Shown here one piece after another: positions 7,134 through 11,321 of a stretch of DNA of 11,321 nucleotides. The notes under the pieces are model-generated. The model saw only the letters and a list, made by a program, of their open reading frames with translations, did not search any database and had not been told where the DNA came from. Made by a program: the position numbers and the translations under genes. How positions within the stretch are numbered: the first letter of the stretch is position 1; every line of letters starts with the position of its first letter. This DNA comes from Syntrophomonadaceae bacterium (GTDB lineage: Bacteria; Bacillota; Dethiobacteria; DTU022), in contig SKWE01000156.1 of NCBI GenBank assembly GCA_007129055.1, positions 1-11,321 on the forward strand. Direction: 5' to 3'.

Positions 7134-8852
7134 GTGTCTTTCGATACACTAATGATGATGGCTGTAACTGAAGAGCTGAAGCAGGAGCTGACCGGTGCCG
7201 TTGTGCAAAGGGTTTATGAGCCTGAACGGGGCGAGGTCGTTATCCATTTTTACTCGGAGGGTAAACAGCCCGGTCTTTTATTTTCATATGATTCCAGGTA
7301 TGCCCGTGTTCACAAGGTTGATCAAAAATATCGCAGCCTGGACCAGCCTTCACCATTTTGCATGCTGCTGCGCAAATACCTGGTTGGGGGCCGGTCTGCT
7401 AACTTTGACAATCCACCACTGGAAAGAATTCTGGAAATTGATTTTGATCCACCCGAAGGAATGAAACCGGTTAAGCTGTATGCCGAAATAATGGCCAGGC
7501 GCAGCAACCTGATTTTAGTTGATGAAGATGGAATTATACTGGGTGCCGCGAAGACTGCGTCCCTGGATAAAAATCCAGCCAGGGCTATTTTGCCGGGAGA
7601 AAAGTACCTGCTGCCCCCCAAACAGGAAAAACTTAACCCCGGGACGTTAAATCCGGAAGAGCTGACCAGTGCGCTATCACGTTTAATTGATAACGGTAAG
7701 AGAGCAGATAAAGCGCTGGTTGAAGCTGTGGGCGGGATCAGCCCCATGGCAGCCAGGGAGATTTTGCACAGGTGCGGCTGGGATACAGGTAATCCAGCGG
7801 TTAGCGCCAAAAAACTGCAGCAGGAGCTATATAATATTTTTTGTGAAAAGGGTTTTCAAAATAAAGCAGTCCTGGTACCTGGTAAAAGGCTTTATGCCGC
7901 AATCGACTTAACCTACCTGCCAGAAGATGAAAAAGTTTACTATAGCAGCCCCGGGAATATGCTTGAAAAATATTATAATGAATTAAAAAACGAAACAAGA
8001 GAGCTGGCGCTTCGTGAATCATTGCAAAATACAGTGGAAAAAAGGTTGGAACAGTTAATAAACAAGAAAAAGGAACAGCAAAAAGAGCTTGATGCTTCAG
8101 CCAGGGCTCCCCAGCACCGGCTTTATGGCGAAATACTTCTTGCCTACGGAAACCAGGTGCCAAAAGGAGCAGAAAACGCAATGCTGCCCGACATTTACAA
8201 CCCGGACCAGGAAATCCCTGTGCCCCTGGACCCTTCAAAATCAGCCAGTTTTAATGCTCAGTTGCATTTTAAAAAATACCGTAAAGCAAAGCAGGGCAGA
8301 GACAAAATCCGCAGGCAGCTGGGCAGGACAAAAGCAGAAATTGACTACTGTAAAGAACTTTTGTACACCATTGAAAAGGGTTCTACAGAATCACTGGAAG
8401 AGATACGCAGCGAAATGATCCAGGCAGGTTACCTGAGGGAAAAGAAAAAGGCTAAAAAGGGGAAGGAGGCGCTTCCACAGCCACTCAGTTTTAAAAGCTC
8501 TTCAGGCCATACTGTCCTGGTCGGCAGAAACAACCGTCAGAATGATTATATTACTTTTAAAGCCGCCGTACGCCGCGACACCTGGTTTCATGTTAAAGAC
8601 CTGCCGGGCAGTCACGTGGTATTAAAAGAAGCCCCATTCCCTCCACCTGAATCCGACCTGGAAGAGGCGGCATTTTTGGCAGCTTATTTTAGCAAGGGCA
8701 GCAAAAGTGGTGCAGTTGCCGTGGACTATACAGAAGTGCGCCATGTTCGCAGGCGTCCGGGAGGCAAGCCGGGAGCTGTCCTGTATGAAAATTATGAAAC
8801 AATTACGATTAACCCACAGAATAAGGACCTGATCAAACAGTTTCAGCTGTAA
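7134..8852 (+). CDS. rqcH: Rqc2/RqcH family NFACT protein, ribosome-associated quality control (alanine tailing)
   Basis: RqcH binds 50S subunits that still hold an unfinished chain and recruits tRNA(Ala) to add a C-terminal alanine tail that marks the chain for proteolysis. Older names are FbpA/YloA, from reported fibronectin binding. The 572-residue protein has the NFACT-N domain (about 1-170; FCMLLRKYL at 75-83, IMARRSNLILVD at 119-130), a helix-hairpin-helix region (about 190-215), two charged coiled-coil helices (about 270-325 and 380-430) and the NFACT-R domain, with VGRNNRQND (463-471) and DTWFHVKDLPGSHVV (482-496). GTG 7134 gives an N-terminus MSFDTL matching the B. subtilis MSFDG; GTG 7128 would add two residues. 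Against my recollection of B. subtilis, the tRNA-contact pair Asp97-Arg98 is Glu97-Arg98 here. It is divergent from yicC and appears to be transcribed alone, ending 10 bases from the opposing rluD. Confidence 0.94.
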   Translation: MSFDTLMMMAVTEELKQELTGAVVQRVYEPERGEVVIHFYSEGKQPGLLFSYDSRYARVHKVDQKYRSLDQPSPFCMLLRKYLVGGRSANFDNPPLERILEIDFDPPEGMKPVKLYAEIMARRSNLILVDEDGIILGAAKTASLDKNPARAILPGEKYLLPPKQEKLNPGTLNPEELTSALSRLIDNGKRADKALVEAVGGISPMAAREILHRCGWDTGNPAVSAKKLQQELYNIFCEKGFQNKAVLVPGKRLYAAIDLTYLPEDEKVYYSSPGNMLEKYYNELKNETRELALRESLQNTVEKRLEQLINKKKEQQKELDASARAPQHRLYGEILLAYGNQVPKGAENAMLPDIYNPDQEIPVPLDPSKSASFNAQLHFKKYRKAKQGRDKIRRQLGRTKAEIDYCKELLYTIEKGSTESLEEIRSEMIQAGYLREKKKAKKGKEALPQPLSFKSSSGHTVLVGRNNRQNDYITFKAAVRRDTWFHVKDLPGSHVVLKEAPFPPPESDLEEAAFLAAYFSKGSKSGAVAVDYTEVRHVRRRPGGKPGAVLYENYETITINPQNKDLIKQFQL

Positions 8853-8866
8853 ATAATAGAATTTAC
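8849..8866. other. Small palindrome across the convergent stop codons of rqcH and rluD
   Basis: GTAAAT (8849-8854) and ATTTAC (8861-8866) form a six-pair, mostly A-T stem with a six-base loop. It covers the TAA of rqcH (8850-8852) and the TAA of rluD (8863-8865, minus strand). It is too weak to be called an intrinsic terminator with confidence, but no better terminator is seen between the two converging genes. Confidence 0.3.
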
Positions 8867-9813
8867 CTTGACGCCAGGTAATAAAGGGCTGCTTTATAAT
8901 CAGGTGGCAAAGGCGCAGTAAAGCCTAACTGTTCACCACTGGCGGGATGAACAAGAGTCAGGCGGTAGGCATGAAGGGCATGAAACAGGGCCAGTTCAGC
9001 AGGCAAATCCGCCCCCGAATGAGGGGAATATAAGGAGTCACCGACAACTGGAAAGCCGATATAGGAAAGGTGAACCCGAATCTGGTGAGTTCGTCCCGTT
9101 TCAAGCTGAAGCTTAAGAAGACTGTAATGTCTATAATGCTTCAATACCCTGTAGCGGGTAATTGCCATCCTTCCCCCGGGCAAAACTGCCATCTTTTTGC
9201 GGTGTACAGGATGGCGGCCCACTGGAGCATCAATTTTACCTTTAGAAGGCTCAACCCTGCCATGAACCAGGGCTATGTATTCTCTTTTCAATGTTCTTGA
9301 TTTCAGCTGGGTAGACAAGGAACGGTGGGAAATATCATTTTTAGCCACCAGCAATAGCCCGGAGGTGTCCTTATCAAGCCTGTGAACAATCCCGGGGCGC
9401 ATTACGCCCCCAATACCGGAAAGGTCATCGCAGTGAGCGAGAAGGGCATTTACCAGGGTCCCGCTGCTGTGCCCGGGAGCGGGGTGGACAACCATGCCAC
9501 GGGGTTTATTAATCACTAACATATCTTTATCTTCAAATAGTATGTCAAGCCTGATTTTCTCCGGCCCCGGAACTGCCGGTTCCGGTGGTGGAAGGGTAAG
9601 TTTTAAAAATTCACCGGCTTGAAGACGGTGGTTTTTATCATAGCAAGGGTTTTCGTTTACACTAAGCATACCCTCTTCAATCAGTTTCTGAATCCTGCTG
9701 CGGGATAAGTCTTCAAGATTGCCTGCCAGGTAAAGATCAAGCCGCTGTCCCGCATCTTCAGCGGTTATAGAAAATTCATATTCTAAAGCAGGGAAGTTGT
9801 TCTCATCTTTCAT
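8863..9813 (-). CDS. rluD: RluD/YlyB family 23S rRNA pseudouridine synthase
   Basis: This enzyme family converts specific uridines to pseudouridine in structured RNA; RluD acts on helix 69 of 23S rRNA. The protein has an N-terminal S4 RNA-binding domain (about 21-75, RLDLYLAGNLEDLSRSRIQKLI) followed by the RluA-type catalytic domain. This holds LVINKPRGMVVHPAPGH (99-115), the active-site motif HRLDKDTSGLLLVAK (144-158, catalytic Asp147), REYIALVHG (177-185) and ETGRTHQIRVHLSYIGFPVVGD (238-259). The length of 316 is typical. ATG 9813 overlaps the lgt stop by one base (TAATG), with AGGGGC upstream, so the two are translationally coupled. In B. subtilis the homologue ylyB follows lspA, matching this location. 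The family is certain; the exact target uridine is inferred from S4-domain homologues, and an RluA- or RluB-like specificity is less likely. Confidence 0.92.
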   Translation of the reverse strand: MKDENNFPALEYEFSITAEDAGQRLDLYLAGNLEDLSRSRIQKLIEEGMLSVNENPCYDKNHRLQAGEFLKLTLPPPEPAVPGPEKIRLDILFEDKDMLVINKPRGMVVHPAPGHSSGTLVNALLAHCDDLSGIGGVMRPGIVHRLDKDTSGLLLVAKNDISHRSLSTQLKSRTLKREYIALVHGRVEPSKGKIDAPVGRHPVHRKKMAVLPGGRMAITRYRVLKHYRHYSLLKLQLETGRTHQIRVHLSYIGFPVVGDSLYSPHSGADLPAELALFHALHAYRLTLVHPASGEQLGFTAPLPPDYKAALYYLASR

Positions 9814-10616
9814 TATCTGCCCCTCTTTTTTGGCTTCCCTTGTTTCTTTCGCCGGGGCAGTTTAACCAAACCGCTGAAAAACTCTAATCCATCGCCAAAA
9901 GCTATAATTATAGCCAGGGAAACGATAACCAGGCCAAGGCTGAACAGCTGGGCTAGTGTAAAACCAAGCGCTACTGTTTCGCCATACCTGAAAAATTCAG
10001 TAGTAAAACGCAGAAGGCCGTAAAGGCCAAAAAGTGAAATAAAGATGAAACCGACAAAAGGCCGGTTTGGACGAAGCAGTTTCAAAATAATAAAGATTAT
10101 AATGGCCAACAGGGCAGCGTAAAGCTGAACAGGGTGACGTAAAATAGTATCTGCAGCAGAAGCAGGTAAAGCCCAGGGTAAATCAGACTCCCTGCCGTAA
10201 CAACAACCATTCAGGAAACAACCAATCCTTCCAAACGCATAACCGAGGGCAAGATAGGGAGCCAGTAAATCAAATAGTTTTAATAGACCCACTCTTCGCC
10301 AATTGGACCAAAAATATATGGCAATAACACCGCCGAAGAGTCCCCCGTAAAATGAAAGCCCTTCAAACCTGGTAAAGAATGCAGAGAAAAACTGCCCTCC
10401 ATAATAGTCCCAGTTAAGGAACATGTAGAGGATACGCGCGCCAAGAACGCCGAAAAAAGCAGCTACGATAACTGCCTCCAGGACGTAATCCGGATTCATC
10501 TTCTCCCGCGGAGCTTCACGATAGAGGGCCAGGGCCGCAACAACCACTGCCAGGGCAATCATCAAGCCGTACGAATGGATTACCAAATTTCCTATACTGA
10601 ATATTTCCGGGTACAT
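9813..10616 (-). CDS. lgt: Prolipoprotein diacylglyceryl transferase
   Basis: Lgt is an integral membrane enzyme that moves diacylglycerol from phosphatidylglycerol to the lipobox cysteine of prolipoproteins, the first step of lipoprotein maturation. The 267-residue protein has about seven hydrophobic segments, starting with IGNLVIHSYGLMIALAVVV, and a basic cytosolic tail (RRKKQGKPKKRGR). Family landmarks are GLSFYGGLFGG (86-96), GRIGCFLNGCCYG (129-141; an arginine in this motif is essential in E. coli), HPVQLYA (161-167) and LLRFTTEFFR (201-210). Where E. coli has SFHGG and GNFINGE, this protein has SFYGG and GCFLNGCCYG, which I believe is a variant also found in other Clostridia. ATG 10616 is the only start available after the in-frame TGA that ends lspA; its GAGGAG lies 13 bases away, unusually far. 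It follows lspA by nine bases. Confidence 0.95.
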   Translation of the reverse strand: MYPEIFSIGNLVIHSYGLMIALAVVVAALALYREAPREKMNPDYVLEAVIVAAFFGVLGARILYMFLNWDYYGGQFFSAFFTRFEGLSFYGGLFGGVIAIYFWSNWRRVGLLKLFDLLAPYLALGYAFGRIGCFLNGCCYGRESDLPWALPASAADTILRHPVQLYAALLAIIIFIILKLLRPNRPFVGFIFISLFGLYGLLRFTTEFFRYGETVALGFTLAQLFSLGLVIVSLAIIIAFGDGLEFFSGLVKLPRRKKQGKPKKRGR

Positions 10617-10625
10617 ATCGGGTAA

Positions 10626-11081
10626 TCAACTCCTCTCTACTCTCAGGGAAGGGTCGCGCCAGAAAGCAATAATGAAAATGGTTATCCCTACTACTATTGC
10701 GGAATCGGCGATGTTAAAAACGGGGGGCCAGATTTTAAAATCGATAAAATCTACAACATAGCCTTCACTGATTCGATCAATTAAATTACCGATCGCCCCA
10801 CCGAGCTGCAGCGACAGGCCAAACCGCAGCCAGGCGTAACCATCAGGCAGGGTGCGGTAATAATAAATAATCAGCAGCGCTACAACTACTGTAATGATGA
10901 CAAAAAAGAGCGTCTGGTACGGCAGCATGCCAAAAGCAGCACCGGGGTTGCGTACGAAAGTAATGTGCAGGAAATTTTCTATGATCGGAATAGACTGCCC
11001 GATTTCCATGTTATTTGTTACAGCATACTTGGTTAGTTGATCGGTTAAGATTACGGCAATTACTGTTATTATTAAACGCAA
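10626..11081 (-). CDS. lspA: Lipoprotein signal peptidase (signal peptidase II)
   Basis: LspA is a membrane aspartyl protease that cuts the signal peptide from diacylglyceryl-modified prolipoproteins, the step after Lgt. The 151-residue sequence has four hydrophobic segments (about 2-20, 57-76, 86-102, 124-141) and the family motifs TDQLTKYAV (13-21), VRNPGAAFG (43-51), GGAIGNLIDRISEGYVVDFIDF (94-115) and FNIADSAIVVG (122-132). Asp111 and Asp126 correspond to the catalytic pair. The start is TTG at 11081, with GGAGGT six bases upstream; no ATG lies nearby in the frame. It is the first gene of lspA-lgt-rluD, so both enzymes of the lipoprotein pathway are made together. The length is slightly short for the family (about 150-165) but nothing essential is missing. 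Confidence 0.95.
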   Translation of the reverse strand: MRLIITVIAVILTDQLTKYAVTNNMEIGQSIPIIENFLHITFVRNPGAAFGMLPYQTLFFVIITVVVALLIIYYYRTLPDGYAWLRFGLSLQLGGAIGNLIDRISEGYVVDFIDFKIWPPVFNIADSAIVVGITIFIIAFWRDPSLRVERS

Positions 11082-11119
11082 TTAGCTACCTCCACCCAGG
11101 TTTTTCAAATCGTTTATAT

Positions 11120-11148
11120 ATTTTAGCATTCTCAACAGCACCAGTAAA
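11120..11148 (-). promoter_or_regulatory. Predicted SigA-type promoter of lspA-lgt-rluD
   Basis: On the minus strand TTTACT (11148-11143) and TAAAAT (11125-11120) are 17 bases apart, matching four and five of six consensus bases. Initiation near 11113 would leave a leader of about 30 bases before TTG 11081. The A/T-rich stretch 11101-11130 fits a promoter. An alternative -35 (TTGAGA at 11135-11130) has no -10 at proper spacing. Confidence 0.4.
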
Positions 11149-11175
11149 GAAAAGCTGCTCCGGCTAAAACCCTTA

Positions 11176-11319
11176 CCATTGTGTAGGCACAGCAACAATG
11201 GCCGGTGAAGCAAGGGCTGGAGCAGGCCGGCCCGCACGGACGCGGGCCGCCGAGAGCCAAGTTACGGATGACGCGTCTCGAGGGCAGCCTAAGCGAAAGC
11301 CTGAAGCTGAACCGCTGCC
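11176..11319 (+). other. GC-rich multi-hairpin block at the window edge; possible start of a structured RNA or mobile intron
   Basis: Four successive stem-loops fill this stretch. CCATTGT (11176-11182) pairs with ACAATGG (11195-11201). CGGCCCGC (11228-11235) pairs with GCGGGCCG (11242-11249). CGAGA (11251-11255) pairs with TCTCG (11276-11280). GGCAGC (11283-11288) pairs with GCTGCC (11314-11319). GC content is about 65 percent over 11181-11321 against about 32 percent in 11101-11160, so the block looks foreign to its surroundings. The strand is a guess, based on a GNRA-type GCGAAAGC in the last loop and a GTGTAG near the first stem that loosely recalls the GUGYG start of group II introns. No domain V or reverse transcriptase is in the window. 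It could also be an untranslated leader, a repeat or the end of a neighbouring gene. Confidence 0.35.
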
Positions 11320-11321
11320 AT

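Noticed and set aside
7322..7810. Long minus-strand frame (162 codons) opposite rqcH
   Set aside because: It lies wholly within a well-recognised NFACT gene and resembles no family; it is a reverse-strand shadow.
11176..11201. Intrinsic terminator from the stem CCATTGT/ACAATGG
   Set aside because: No T-run follows the stem on either strand.
11198..11321. Open plus-strand frame starting at ATG 11198 and running off the window (41 codons, Ala/Arg/Pro-rich)
   Set aside because: No ribosome binding site and no family resemblance; composition follows from the GC-rich hairpins. The opposite strand is equally open, so openness carries little weight.
11132..11321. Open minus-strand frame entering from the right edge and ending at TGA 11134-11132, as a possible truncated gene upstream of lspA
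   Set aside because: It is Cys/Arg-rich with no recognisable domain, reads through perfect stems, and would overlap the predicted lspA promoter. It could be the end of a gene, but nothing supports this.
11198..11321. Cobalamin- or c-di-GMP-type riboswitch
   Set aside because: Some short words (GCCGGTGAAG, CCGCA) recall the cobalamin core, but the obligatory conserved boxes are absent and the orientation would be away from lspA.

Overview
The window reads as ordinary chromosome of an anaerobic member of the Firmicutes, class Clostridia; a Peptococcaceae/Desulfotomaculum-like origin is my inference. The evidence is a Gram-positive gene order (yicC/yloC-remA-gmk-rpoZ-coaBC-priA-def-fmt), RemA itself (a Firmicutes-type biofilm regulator), strong GGAGG-type ribosome binding sites, and frequent TTG and GTG starts (six of twelve genes). 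Base composition is moderate apart from the right-hand edge. I find no tRNA, rRNA, CRISPR array, transposase or phage gene.

Layout. Positions 17-6910 (minus strand) form one tight eight-gene cluster, read right to left: yicC, remA, gmk, rpoZ, coaBC, priA, def, fmt. Gaps are 2 to 30 bases and gmk/rpoZ overlap by 4 bases, so this is probably one operon driven by a good SigA-like promoter at 6961-6989. It combines RNA turnover (YicC), biofilm transcription control (RemA), GMP to GDP conversion (Gmk), an RNA polymerase subunit (omega), coenzyme A synthesis (CoaBC), replication restart (PriA), and the two ends of the N-formylmethionine cycle: Fmt formylates initiator tRNA and Def removes the formyl group from new proteins. 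Positions 6911-7133 are a divergent intergenic region with promoters facing both ways and a terminator-like hairpin. Positions 7134-8852 (plus strand) encode RqcH, the NFACT protein that adds C-terminal alanine tails to nascent chains on split, stalled 50S subunits. It converges with a second minus-strand operon at 8863-11081, lspA-lgt-rluD: lipoprotein signal peptidase, prolipoprotein diacylglyceryl transferase and a 23S rRNA pseudouridine synthase. Lgt and LspA are consecutive steps of lipoprotein maturation. A promoter candidate for this operon lies at 11120-11148.

The only region not explained by standard genes is the right edge, about 11161-11321. GC content jumps there to about 65 percent from about 32 percent in the preceding 60 bases, and the stretch contains four successive stem-loops. 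It may be the beginning of a structured RNA, such as the 5' part of a group II intron, but the window ends before this can be decided.

No clearly new system is visible. The most useful second looks are the right-edge structured block, the Asp-to-Glu change at the tRNA-contact pair of RqcH, the hairpin upstream of the rqcH promoter, and a few motif substitutions in CoaBC, Lgt and PriA.
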